64,000 nucleotides of DNA, from the NCBI GenBank assembly GCA_018857735.1, contig JABMCL010002049.1, positions 1,980,001 through 2,044,000 on the forward strand, written 5' to 3'. The notes below the pieces were generated by a model. The model was not told where the DNA came from. It was given only the letters and a program-made list of their open reading frames with translations, and made no database searches. Made by a program: the position numbers and the translations under genes. Shown here piece after piece: positions 1 through 12,941 of the stretch (within the stretch, counting starts at the first letter, position 1; every line of letters starts with the position of its first letter). Source of the DNA: Alviniconcha marisindica (Eukaryota; Mollusca; Gastropoda; Provannidae).

Positions 1-1698
1 TTCCATGAGCTATAGGTCAGAAATAAAAGACCCCCCCCCCCCCCCCAAAATAATAATTTCAGCAGTGACAGGAAATAGCATCCAGCAGTCAGTTAAGATA
101 AACCACAACAATGTTGTACATGCACTAATTCACGTGCATAATGTATGGATATAATCATCTCTACAATTGTTAAAAAAAAAGATTTTTTTTTACTATAGTG
201 GTACTATTCAACAGGAAGATTATTGAGTAAAGGAAAAACAACTGACAGAAATAAAGAACACTACAATGAGAAAGACAGAAAGACATTTCTTCCACCAAAA
301 ATAGAAAACAAATCTGACTGATAAAAAGTCAAAACCACGAAGTGATGCTTTGACTTAACAAAAAACTAATTTTAAAAAAAGATTCAAGAAAAAGAATTCA
401 GAACCATACCGTATAAATGAAATAAATGCTCCATATAAAGAATGTGGTACACTACAAAATTAAATCAGCCACTTTTTTTCATACTGTCCCTTGCCTCAGC
501 CATTCCTATTCATGTGCTTAGTACAAAGCAATGAACTGTGTGATAATAACTGTTTGTATTACAAACAACTGGAAGTTGAACACAATGAGCAAATGCTCAG
601 TCAACTTCTGTATCTGCTGTTACTTTCTCAAACTCTCATGTTCAACTTCTGTCCAAAACTGGAAGATATAATTATCTGCCATTACTTTCTCAGACTCTCC
701 TGTTCAATTTCTGTCCAAACCTGGAAGATATAATTATCTGCTGTTACTTTTTCAAAAACTCCTATGGCCTTGAATTTTGTTTAGCAGTCACTAAAATCAG
801 TATGAAGCTCTACGGAGGTTATCATCAAGCAAAGTTTCAATGATCTCACTTGAGAGGCTTCTGGAGAGAAAAAACAAAACAAAAAGCAAAAAGCGTCTTC
901 TGCATGCAGACTTACGTCAGCTATCTCCCTTGTCTACTTAAATTAAAGGCTCGAAGAGTTTTGTGGATGACTTTTATCCATGCATACAAGTTATAACAAC
1001 TTTGAATTTGAATTCAACTGGATCAGACCTTTATTTGAAATTATGCTGTTTTATTATGAGCCAGCTAAAACATCTCTGTGACTTTTAAATAAGTCAAAGT
1101 CATTGAATCTGCTATAGAAAAAAAAATTCAGTGGGGGTTATCATCATACAAAGTTTCAAAAATGTCACTTCAAGGTTGCCCGAGAAAACTCCAACGTTAT
1201 ATCTTTTGCCAACCCAAATAACACTCCAGCAACCATTGCATAGACCTGCATGCTTTTTACACAAGTCAAAAATGCTTTGCAAAGTTTACTGCACACTCCA
1301 ACGGCTGCTGTGCAACAATTTCACTGAATGGCTAATTGTGATGTTTTGTCTATTTGTTAATGCACTGCATGGATGGAACATCAACAAGACAAATTCCTGT
1401 GCACATTTAAATGTCATTGGCGAATAAATATCCTTGTATCCTTGAATGTTTTAATGATTTGATGGGGCGCTAAATCACCCCACAACGTCCTCTTTTTCCA
1501 TGCACATTCTGACCTGCACATTCTGTCCTGTAATGAAAACATTTCTTTCAAAAACAAATTCACTGGAAGAAGAAGCAAACACTTTTCTGCTTCAGTTAAA
1601 ACTATGGGTACTATTATGCTTTTGTGTGTGTGCGTCAACAACCTAGTCAACAAACATACTGGCCAGAGTAATAAACAATTACTAAACACAGTAACAAA

Positions 1699-1731
<33 letters not shown>

Positions 1732-2700
1732 CACACATCACAAGTTTAATTAGACAAGAAAGGGCTGCCATGCAGATTAACATCGATAATATAAATCTGT
1801 CACAAACGTACCAAAATACACTGAAACTTCAATCAACAGCCATAAAAACATTCATGTGAAACATGGCCATGCACAGACACAATCCTAACAGCTGCAGAAG
1901 GGTCGGCACAAGTTCAACACGGACTCTACTCACCAACACCTACAAACATTACAGAAGAGGAGGAGCGGCACAGGTTTAGCCCCTAAATGTGGATTCTTTC
2001 CTCTCGATATGTAATATTTGGTTCAGACAACAACAACAAAATAGGCTTCACCCACCTTCAGCATTAACTACAAACTGCTCTTACCTATGTGAATGTCTCT
2101 GATCACTTTTCAATCAAAAGCCAGACGGTTAAAAATTAACCAGTTTTCAACAAGCGGCTGAGTGAGCAGACTTGGTCGTAACAACATTTAGACCTTTTTT
2201 TGCGGGGAACACAATTTACTTCTTTCTGAAGGGCAAGGGGAGCTAACCAAAACAGGAAACGTTCCCATATCTCGCCTAACTCATAGAAAGTGTGGGGGAC
2301 ACGTACAAGTTACTGATAAAGTGGTAAACCAGTGCAAGGAGGTGGGTAGGTTTTCTAAGACAAAAGCTTCCTGACAAAAGGTATTCACCACTTTCAACAC
2401 GTTACCACTCTCAACACAAAACCCCGAAGTAGGTCAATCAGATTCCCCGAGTTTACGCAGTACACACAAGAAAACCCAGAAAACAAACGGTGTTACATTT
2501 GTGCACATGACGGGTTCAGAACTTTGATATAACAAGATTTCATGGCCACTTTAATAAGACAGAAACTGACAAACATCATCACTGGGCAACACTTCTGGAA
2601 TGCTACTGGTAAGCAGGTACGACACGCATGACCACATGCACCATCCTGTACAGTTACAAAGAAATGATACATACATATGTACATATACACACGCAAATAA
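1..2700. other. Intergenic or 3'-flanking, A+T-rich, no gene seen
   Basis: I see no convincing coding exon here on either strand. Open frames are short, lack good splice signals and have no recognisable motifs. A poly-C run lies at about 31-46 and an (AC)n tract at about 1,699-1,737. Around 1,380-1,445 there is a retrotransposon-like tail that is shared with a site near 49,000. Part of the region downstream of 9,853 on the minus strand could be 3'UTR of the DNTTIP1-like gene, but I could not choose a polyadenylation site. Confidence 0.5.
1380..1445 (+). mobile_element. 3' tail of a non-LTR retrotransposon or SINE
   Basis: The sequence has a TTCCTGTGCACATT block, then an ATTGGCRAATAAATATCC block, then a short TTGTATCCTTGAAT tail. 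The same arrangement recurs at about 48,998-49,060 with few changes. An AATAAA followed by a short simple repeat is typical of 3' ends of CR1/L2/RTE-like elements. The family assignment is inference from this tail only. Confidence 0.5.
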
Positions 2701-2711
2701 CATGCGTGGTC

Positions 2712-2830
2712 AGCCGATTTGGCCAAGCGGTAATTAAAGGCGCTAGACTGGCAAGCAGACAAACTTCGGTTCAAGTCCACATCAACTGTCCATACTCTTC
2801 AAAAGTTGTGGTTTGTGCTGTCATGTGACT
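2712..2830 (+). mobile_element. tRNA-derived SINE head (type II tRNA-like)
   Basis: An A-box-like TGGCCAAGCGG is at 2,720-2,730 and a B-box-like GGTTCAAGTCC at 2,768-2,778. This spacing fits an internal RNA polymerase III promoter. The sequence between them resembles a Ser/Leu-type tRNA, but no full cloverleaf or matching acceptor stem can be drawn. I therefore call it a SINE head or tRNA pseudogene, not a working tRNA. Confidence 0.55.
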
Positions 2831-3117
2831 TTGCCACTCACAGTTAGTAAACGTTAAATTGGCTTGCATCACTGCCCATCTTATTAATGCAGAATCATTC
2901 TGGTGGTGACAGCATAGCACTAGGTACACCCCCCACCCCCACCCCCCCAATCGTCATCCCCACCAGTACCTTTCCAGATGCAACTCAGGTTAAACAAGTT
3001 TAACAACAACACAAATAACACACGTGAAATTCTGCTCTACATATCCATCAAAAACAAGATATGCTGAAGTTGCAGAAACTATGAAACACCAATGTGCATT
3101 TGAGAAAACCACAGAAA

Positions 3118-3385
3118 GAGAGAACACAGCTGAGCTGCCAACTACTCGAGCACGATAGCCAATCAGAACAGCTGAGCTGCCCACCACTCGAGCACGACCA
3201 CCCATCAGAACAGCTGAGCTGCCCACCACTCGAGCACGACAGCCAATCAGAACAGCTGAGCTGCCAACCACTCGAGCACGACAGCCAATCAGAACAGCTG
3301 AGCTGCCAACCACTCGAGCACAACAGCCAATCAGAAAACAGCTGAGCTGCCCACCACTCAAGCACGACAGCCAATCAGAACACCA
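3118..3385. repeat. 42-bp minisatellite, about 6 copies
   Basis: The unit contains CAGCTGAGCTGCC, then CACTCGAGCACGA, then AGCCAATCAGAA. It is 42 bp long, a multiple of three, so frames stay open on both strands and produce 14-residue periodic false ORFs. Each unit carries an E-box (CAGCTG) and an inverted CCAAT-like motif (CCAATCAGA). Confidence 0.85.
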
Positions 3386-3723
3386 CACTTCATACTGTCT
3401 GCGCTCAAAACCCAAAGGGTGGCCACCACATTTTCCTCACAAACCAATGCGTCGCAGTGGAATGAAAGGCTGGTCGACGCTAAACAAAACCTTTGAAGCA
3501 CCTAACGAAAGCCCTTCACAGATGATGAGAGATATCAGCAGCAGTCAAACGATGCACACTACGATCATCTGAATGCTGAATCAGACTCCACGCATCATGC
3601 ATTCCACCAGGCAACCCAAAGTACCACACGGTGGTCAAACAGAAAGTGTGTGAGGAAAGGGGCAAGGTTTTGAGCTCAGTATGGAACAGTCTATGGTTTG
3701 GGATGTGAGTCGGGGGACGGCCA

Positions 3724-3754
<31 letters not shown>
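3724..3754. repeat. Poly-G tract
   Basis: An uninterrupted run of about 31 G. A second C-rich stretch lies at about 4,451-4,480. Both are prone to assembly and length errors. Confidence 0.9.
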
Positions 3755-3755
<1 letters not shown>

Positions 3756-6059
3756 GGAGGGTGCATGAGATTCACACGGGTAGAGGCACTGAAGGGAGGA
3801 AGGAGCAGATGCCCCAAACCAACAGGGAGGAGGGTAGCAGACCCCTGACTGGAGAGCGGTTGTCGGGCAGACCCGCACCATGCACCGTGCCGAGCAAAAC
3901 CCTGCAGAGCGAGAACTTACACCATGAAACCCACAAAGCAAACCCCTACAGAACTAATCCCTACAAAGCTAAACAGTGCAGCATGAAACATACTCTCTCT
4001 CTCTCTCCCACACACATGCACACACGCACGCGCACACACACACACACCACACACCAACACACGTATACATCCAGAAGTATGTTTGCTTTGAAAGATTCAC
4101 GTTGTAGGGTTTGGCACTGTAGGCATTTGTTTTGTAGGTTATGCAATTGGCGGTGTAGGGTTTCACTCAGTAGGACCACGACTGTTGAGCAGGCCCCTGA
4201 TCATGGTCAGTCACTGTGTGTCTTACAGGAGCTGTCTCTCTCTGAAACAGGTTTGGTCCAACTGGTGGAAGAGATCAACCTACACACTTAAAATCAAAGA
4301 TCTGCTTTAAAATGACTCCCTGATTTTATATTCAACTTTGAAACTGAGTTCCACGGGAGACCAGTAGCACCAGCAGGATAGCAGCCCTGACTGAATACAC
4401 AAACTAATCGCCACACTGCTGACACGAATTTCTGTGTGTGCAGTTCACACATCCCCCCCCTCCCCCCCCCACCCCAACCCCTACAAACACCTGCAAGCCA
4501 CAAAGGCACACCCAAATGTCTGCATGCCCATGTTCCCAAATGCTTAACGCCGTGTTCTCTTCCTTGAGTGTACCGAGCCCACCAAACAGCACTGACAGTC
4601 CCGACACTCCAACCCCCCTCATTCTGCGCTTTCGCAACAGATTCTACCCAACTGTCTCTCACAGCCAGGCTAGTTTCCCCCCCCCTCCCCCTTCCTTACA
4701 TGAGCACTGCCCACCCACCCCCACTTCCATCCCCCAAGGTGATTTTCCTCAGACAAATTGAGGGAATAATATAGCATACAGCTTGAGGGCATACACAGCC
4801 TGAACTAAGTTGAAGGAATACACAGCTTGGTGGAATATACACAGTGACTGAGGAATAGAAACTTTGCATCTCAACCCTCACAAAATTCAGAATATTGATT
4901 ACAAAATGAAACAACAAAAACTTCATCAAAATATATATATATATCACTAGGACCAAGATGCAACCCTTGTTTAAAGATTCATAGTTTGTAGTCATAAACT
5001 ATGAGATGGTGCAGCAAAAGTGCAAAGGTGAACACTGCGTTATCAACACATGTGACTTGCTTTACACTGGTATCACATGCAAGAGAGTCGTTAAAGGGGA
5101 CCTCAAGTGAAGAGGAAGTTGGCCTGAACATGTAAAAGATTTAATAGTGCCCTGTGCTGACCTTTCATAGTTGTTGTTCTATCAATATTTATGCAACAGA
5201 AGTACTTTTTTTGTTTGTTTTTTCTTTTCAAACTCCTCAGGGTGTATGCTCCCCCTTTACAAATGAAGAGGAGCAAAAGACTGGCTCATGAGATAACAAT
5301 AATATGTACTTCAACCTCACGAACAAACCTTCTTCATGCTGTAAGTATACTGTGACGTACACAGAAGGTCAGAAGCAAAATGGTAGCGCTGAGCAGGTCT
5401 TGGCAAGTTTCAAATGTAGTTTTGGAGAGAAAAAACCCAGATCAATCAACTGAAAAACTACTGCGTCTGTGTGTGCCTATTTTTATTCCATTCTGACTGA
5501 AATCTAGGGCATGTGGTGTTTGTTTGCTTGGGGTTCCCTTTAAACACATTCTCAACAACAGCTAAAAGGCAAGAAGGAAGCGGGGTGGAAGGGGGCCTGT
5601 TGGCTTTAGTCATGCAATGATGTGCACATATTTTACATGACTCAAGCATTTATGACAAAATGATGGTTGAAGACTGGTTTGGGGAAGTGGGGGAAGGGGG
5701 GAAGTTGGGGGGACTGGAGGGGTGGTGGGGGGGAGGGGGGGGGGGAGGAGAGACTACATCTATGTTACATACAATGATACATGTACAATACATCTTCATG
5801 TAAAAAAAAAAACATAAAATTAAAAGTGTCTTGACTTTACAGTACTTATTTTATTTACACTTCATTAACTTCGCTTTATTAACTTACGGAGCACATTATT
5901 GCAAGAGACCGAGACAGATTATGCAAAAAATGTATTCATTGCTGAATACGTAAACTTCTCTCTTTTTATTAAAGACTTCTTCTCAGAGTCTTTATACCAG
6001 ATCCAAACCCAGTCTTCTTCCCTAAACCTTTGCCTCTGTCCCACTACAGCATGGTTCAG

Positions 6060-6400
6060 AATCAAATGAGTAGACATCTTTCATGGGGAGTGCCAAGCAT
6101 GTTGTACAGAAGTTTTGTTAACTTACAGTCAAATGGGTAGGCAACTTTCAAGGGGAGTGCCAAGCATGTTGTACTGAAGTTTTGTTAACTCACAGTCAAA
6201 TGGGTAGGCAACTTTCAAGGGAAGTGCCAAGCATGTTGTACAGAAGTTTTGTTAACTCACAGTCAAATGGGTGGGCAACTTTCAAGGGTAGCACCACGCA
6301 TGTTGGGCAAACGTTTTGCTAACTCACAGTCAAATGGGTAGGCAACTTTTACTAGTTTTAGGGGTAGTGCCAAACAGTTTGTACAGATGTCTTGTTAACT
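6060..6400. repeat. ~64-bp minisatellite, about 5 copies
   Basis: The unit reads roughly TCAAATGGGTAGGCAACTTT, then CAAGGGGAGTGCCAAGCATG, then TTGTACAGAAGTTTTGTTAA, and ends CTCACAG. Copies diverge toward the right end. No coding role is visible. Confidence 0.8.
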
Positions 6401-6639
6401 TAAAATATATTATATATAAACACACAGTACACAGGCCTGAATCCTTTTGAACCAACCAGTATTGCACAAAATCCTACATCAAATTAACTGTATAGTCATC
6501 ACCATACTGAAAGAAACGGATACCACATCAGATACTATTATTATGAGTTTCTGTAAATATTTATGTATTTCTGCACCATGAACCTGTTGCCGTAACGTGT
6601 TACAATGCTGATGCTCTTCCTTGCATACAGTTGATACTC

Positions 6640-7265
6640 CTTAACAATGCCATTCCATGCATACAATGATACATACCTGAATATCTACATTCCATGCATA
6701 CCTCAATGTTTGCATTTCATGTATATCAAAACAGCATTTCATACTACAGATTTTAATATGTCTCAAATGGGAATTTTGCCGTTGAAAGCTTCAGGGCAGT
6801 CTGCATTCCATGGCTACCTGAATGTCTGCATTCCAAGCATACCCAAATGTCAACACAACATTTTATACTTTCACAGTACAGATTTCATTGTCTCAGATGG
6901 GATTTTTTTCTTTGGGAGGGATTCAGATTGCTGTCCGTATTCCATGCATACCTCAATGTCTGCATTCCAAACATACCTGAACATAAACACATGATTTTAT
7001 AGTACAGCTCTGTCCCTTTAAATGGAATATTTGGGGGTGGGGGTGGGGATGGGGGGGAATTCAGGTCACTGTCTGCTGTCCATGGATACCTGAATGCCTG
7101 CATTCTGAATGTACCCAAATGTCAACACATCATTTTATAGTACACATTTTACTGTCTGAGCCATATCGGAATGAAAACACAGGTCGCTGACTGCATTCCA
7201 TGCATACCCAAACGTCTACATTCCAAGCATAACCAAATGTCAACACAGCATTTTACAGCAGTCAA
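6640..7265. repeat. Degenerate long-unit tandem repeat
   Basis: Phrases such as TGTCTGCATTCCATGCATAC and CAAATGTCAACACA recur every 100-130 bp with many changes. This looks like an old tandem array. Open frames in it are by-products of the repeat. Confidence 0.6.
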
Positions 7266-8029
7266 AACCCACCTCGCCACCAACCCAACCCAACAGTTAA
7301 TTACAGTCATTTTGCCTTCAGTCTGAACTTTTCTTTCTGTTCTATGCTTGTAAAAAAACACACGCTAATACAGGCACTTGAACTGCAGTCAACTCAGCTA
7401 GCTCCATCTAGTCTTACACATACTCTGTATCTGAAGGAAACTGTCAACCTTACTTAGCAAAAGACAGCTGTAGGCCTAGCTGCCAAGCTGATGGCCTGTG
7501 CCAATGCTGATGTGATCTGATCAAAAGAAAGAATGTGTGACAAAAGCATTTTGGATCCCACAACAGTGTCCATTGTTTAATGCACAGCTGTCCGTGAGCG
7601 TGACACTGAACAGACAATGCACAGCCCTCTGTAATCGGTCACTGAACACACACCATGATTTCACTGGATCCCAGCACAGTGTCTGTGGTTCAAAGAACAG
7701 CCAGTTCAAGCCTGGCCCATGACTAAACTCGTGAAAGCAAGCTGAGAGTGAAGGGACCACACAACCTGAAGTCAAATTCTCAAGAAAACAAAATCAAAGG
7801 AATGCAGTGAGGGTATTCTAAATAACTACATGCACGGGAAGGTGCGATCCAACTGAGCCAACAGAAAGAGACAGCTGCTGTTGCCCTATCGTGTCTTGAG
7901 CGGAGCAGCCACTTGCGGCCGCTTCAGTCCTGATTGACGTCCAGATTGTCTCCAGCCAGGACAGACAGACAGACAGTGGGAATCGCCAAGCCTGGAAGTT
8001 TAAAGTTAAACGCTGCCTGGTCCTTTGCA

Positions 8030-8520
8030 CAATGGGATATTCATACACACGTCTTCCCATTTACACAGACAGTGCCTGTCTCTACACCCTAAACACCATC
8101 TAGTCCTTCGCACAAATATGAAACTCATAGTCGTACACACTCCTCCCTGTTTAGACAGTGGCTGTCTCTGCACCCTAAACACCGTCTGGTCCTTTGCACA
8201 AATCCGATACTCGCAGAGTCATACAGACTCTTTCCTATTTAGACAGACAGTGCCTGTCTCTACACCCTAAACAACATCTGATCCTTTGCACAAATACAAC
8301 ACTCATGCAGACTGATCATGATACTCATGCAGACTCTTTCCTACTTAGACAGGCACTGAGACAGTGGCTGTCTCTACACCCTAAACACCATCTGGTCCTT
8401 TGCACAAATACAACACTCATGCAGACTGATCATGATACTCATGCAGACTCTTTCCTACTTAGACAGACACTGAGACAGTGGCTGTCTCTACACCCTGAAC
8501 ACCATCTGGTGTTTTGTACA
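8030..8520. repeat. Tandem repeat, 75-130 bp units
   Basis: Blocks containing TTTAGACAGACAGTG, CTGTCTCTACACCCTAAACA and CCATCTGGTCCTTTGCACAA are repeated five times. The later units contain an inserted ACTCATGCAGACTGATCATG segment that is itself duplicated. Confidence 0.75.
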
Positions 8521-8699
8521 ATGACAGTGCGGACTGTTTGTTACCTAGTCTCTACCTGTGCGTTACATGCCAGAGTGACGCTCACCAGTGTGTTCGTGAA
8601 AACAGCTGCAGAGCATGCGGCTGGGCAGGGCACAAGGTTCCAAGGGACATGAACGGAGCGTGTGACTCACCCAGGAGGTGGGGGGAGGGGAGGGGAAGG

Positions 8700-8810
8700 G
8701 GGCACATGACATGGTTCACGGGACAGGGGCACATGACATGGTTCACAGGACTGGGGCACATGACATGGTTCACGGGTCAGGGGCACATGACATGGTTCAC
8801 GGGACAAACA
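8700..8810. repeat. 27-bp minisatellite, 4 copies
   Basis: The unit is GGGCACATGACATGGTTCAC plus GGGACAG. It is nearly identical in four copies and lies in a G-rich stretch. Confidence 0.85.
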
Positions 8811-9524
8811 ATCACAGACAGTGGTTGGAAACACTGTTCGCAAACTGCGCAGACACAAGTCTGTCACGCAGCAAACCATCCACAGTTTGTTTTCTTTCGC
8901 ATTCGCAGGGACCTGCTGTGGTATCTATAAAGCTCAGGACCGTGGCCTTCATTCCATTCCATCTGGGAGATCAGCACGGGCGCGCACACAAGCAATGCAT
9001 GCTGGGGAGTTAGTTTCCCCATCGGCGTCGGTCTTCAGAGACAGTAACACACGCCATCAGCAGCCTGCTCTGCACGTCACAAAAGCACCCACTGCACCTG
9101 CACAGTTTCAACATAGAGGCGCCCACTCTCATCACCATTCACCCAACGATGTCACGACACCGGTGAACTGCAGCGAACACTGAGAACAAGCCACCGTGAA
9201 TCATCCATGAATCGTCATATATCGCACTTAACTCGCTGAAGTTTGCCAGTCACTCAAAGCGTATCGTTTCTGTGCACACAGTCCTGAAGAGTGGTTCAGC
9301 TGCATCGAACTGCTTGCGTCAGCCTCTGGGTGCCGTTCCGTAACTCAGTAGTATCCAGACCCCCTAGTCAAAGGGCTTTGAAAGCGAATCATCACACACC
9401 GGGGACCTGTTGGAGGAAACACACCATCACTGCTGCTGCGGAACATGAAGTCAAACACCTGCTGGTCAAAATGCACCACGTCAAAACGCTAACATCCCAT
9501 CGATTTTGTGAAGACGCCAGCTTC

Positions 9525-9725
9525 CGGTGCTCGCTGAAGATGCCATCTTGTGCAAGACAAGGCGGGTAGACACGACAACCTCTTAACGCTGGCTGAAGAT
9601 GCCATCTTGTGCAAGACAGGGCGGGTAGACACATCAACCTCTTAACGCTGGCTGAAGATGCCAACGTGTGCAAGACAAGGCAAATGGACGTGTCAACCTC
9701 CAGCGCTCACTGATGATGCAAACAC
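9525..9725. repeat. ~62-bp tandem repeat, 3-4 copies
   Basis: Each unit contains GCTGAAGATGCCATCTTGTG, then CAAGACAGGGCGGGTAGACA. It lies just downstream of the DNTTIP1-like stop codon on the minus strand, so it is probably in that gene's 3'UTR. Confidence 0.7.
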
Positions 9726-9853
9726 ATGCAGGACGAGGTGGGTGGACGGTCGGTCACACGTCCAAAACCACAGCCACTGGTCCTTCAGGAGCACATGAAG
9801 TTCTGAGCAGCTGAAGGTGTTAGCACTGGACCCCCACAAGGCAGCAGCAGTGG

Positions 9854-10679
9854 CTACGTGAAGGGCGTGGCTACAGGCTGGTCGTCATCTGCAGGCTCCA
9901 TGGGGCAGGGGGAGCGGGAGGGGGTGTCATCAAACCCCCCCGTCACGTTGAACGAGGACACGTCTGATGGCTGGGTGTCATCATTGTCCGCCGCTGACAG
10001 AAACTCCATCTCTTCCGTGTCCGTCGGAGATGGCTGCAATTAAGAGAAGAAGAAAACCAGTTCAGTTCATCCACCACAGCACCATAACCATTCCCTCAGT
10101 CAACTGCTCAGTTGGTCGCTCAGTCCATCAGTCCATCAACCAAATAATCAGTCAGTTCTCAGCCTGTCTGTTCCATGCCATTCGCTCATCCTCGTTTCCA
10201 AAGCAGCACTCACCTGCAGGCTGTTCTTGTTGCCGTTGCTGTCCACGTCGTTGTTGGAGGCGGTGTCAGAGAAGTTGGAGAATGGCAAACTTTTTGGGGG
10301 CTCCAGCCGATCCTGGTAATAAACAGTTCAAATCACCACTACTGTACCTGTGTGTGTGTGTGTGTGCGTGCATGTGTGTGTGCATGCGTGTGTGTGTGCA
10401 TGTGTGCGTGCATGTGTATGTGAGTTGGTGTGTGTGTGCATGTGTATGTGTGTCTGCATACATGTGTGTGCATGCATGTGTGGGTGTGGGTGAGACAATG
10501 TCCACAAGTGTGCATCTGCATGCACATGTATGCATGAATGCATTTGGATGCACACACCAACACTGTGTGTGCACAAATATGCAAGCATGTTTGTGTGTAT
10601 GCATGCGCCTGTGTGAGTGCACACATGCATGTTTGTGTGCATGTGTATATGTGAATGTATGTGTATGTGTGTCTACATG

Positions 10680-10720
<41 letters not shown>

Positions 10721-10775
10721 ATGTGTTCGTGCATGTGCGTGTGTGCATGTATATGTGTGTGTGTGTGTTTGTGTA

Positions 10776-10834
<59 letters not shown>

Positions 10835-12866
10835 ATGTGTATGTGTGTGTGCATGTATGTGTGTGTGTGTGTGTGTGTATGTGTGTGTGTGTGCGCACGC
10901 GTGTATGTGTATGTGTGTCTGCATACATGTGTGTGCATGCATGTGTGGGTGTGGGTGAGACAATGTCCACAAGCGTGCATCTGCATGCACATGTATGCAT
11001 GAATGTGTGTTAGCATGTGCAAAAGTGCATGCACCCTAGACCTGCAATCAACCGTACAACGTGATGCCGTGCTTACTGATAAGGGGGAACGCGAGCGGCT
11101 TCGTTTGCTTCCATCTGACCTCAGGGCCTGCATGGCTGCCCTGATCTTGATCAGCATCCACTCTGGAACCTCAAAACCCCGACATTCATGCATCATCAGT
11201 GTAGGGCTGTCCCTGCAACACAGACATGTCAATTGTAAACCCTTGGACCGCCTCCGTTGTTAGCGCCACTCCTTGCAGTCGCTTAATTTTCTTTGCGTCA
11301 CTCAGTGATCAAATATTTTACACTGCAGTTTCAAAGCCAATACCAAATCAACAGAACACCCATTTCTACACCTTCACACAATCTACATAGTAGTTGCCGT
11401 TCCTACCAGTCCGTCCATGCCTGCAAGCATCTGTTTGACCCTTTACGTAAGCAAGGCCTGCACCCTTCTTCATAGCAAAAACTGGACATGTGTTCACAGA
11501 GGTCACACTGACCTAACAAAAACACACACATGCACACCAAAAAAACAACAAAGAACAGGCTTTAAATTAAACATGGTAGCTCAGTGCTCGCAACAGGTTG
11601 TACACGGGATCGGGGGCGCCAAAGATCTAGTTTTTAATCATCCATCAACAGCAAGCATTCTGTAACACCGTACAGACCCACAAAGATGCAAACACATCCA
11701 GAAAATAAGGCAGCCAGAAAGACCCCCAGAGATCAAGTCCATCATTAGCGAGCATTCAGTAACAAATTACAGACACACAAAAATACTAACACATTCAGAA
11801 AATAAGACAGCCACAAAGACTCCCACAGATCAAGCCCGTCGTCAACAAGCATTCCTTAACACCTTACAGACCCACAAAGATACAAACACATTCAGAAAAC
11901 AGAAGATCAAGTCCGTCATCAGCAAGCATTTTGTAACACCTTACAGACACACAAAGATACAAACACATCCAGAAAATAGAAAGACCCCCAGAGATCAAGT
12001 ATGTCATCAGCAAGCATTCTGTAACACCTTACAGACACACAAAGATACAAACACATTCCGAAAATAAGGCATTCAGAAAGACCCCCACAGATCAAGTCCG
12101 TCATCAGCAAGCATTCTGTAACACTTACAGACACACAAAGATACAAACACATCCAGAAAATAAGGCATTCAGAAAGACCTCCACAGATCAAGCCCATCAC
12201 CAGCAAGCATTCTGTAACACCTTATAGACCCACAAAGATACAAACACATTCAGAAAATAAGACAGCCACAAAGACCCCACAGATCAAGTCCATCATCAGC
12301 AAGCATTCTGTAACACCTTACAGACCCACAAAGATACAAACACAGCCAGAAAATAAGGCATTCAGAAAGACCCCCGTTGATCAAGCCTGTCATCAGCAAG
12401 CATTCCCACAAAGATACAAACACAACCAGAAAAAAAGACAGCCAGAAAGACCCACAGAGACAAAGCCTGTCATCAGCAAGCATTCCGTAACATGTTACAG
12501 ACCCACAAAATAAGACAGCCGGAAAGACCCTCTGAGAGCCAGGGTGGGAACCTAGACTGTGTTGCTGCAGAGCCTTACTTGTACTCATCAGACTTGCTGA
12601 GGTCCACAATGTCCTCCACCAGCAGCATGTAGGCCTTGCCCCCAGTGGCCGGCATCAGCTTCTGCTCGTGCAGCCACACCTTGTCCTCCTGGTCGCCCGA
12701 GTACTGAAACAACAGGACGCAGTAGTAATGCTTGAACAAGTCAGTCTTAAAGGCACAGTCCAGTGTTTGTGGAGCTGCTACACACAGACCTCTGAGATGC
12801 TTGTCACCCAGGGTCCACCCACAACCAAACCTCAGACAGACGCTTGTCACAGAGGGTCAACACACA

Positions 12867-12941
<75 letters not shown>

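Noticed and set aside
10266..11232. Long His/Thr and Cys/Val frames on both strands
   Set aside because: They are translations of an imperfect (TG)n tract. Composition is periodic, all frames are open at once, and real DNTTIP1 exons flank the region.
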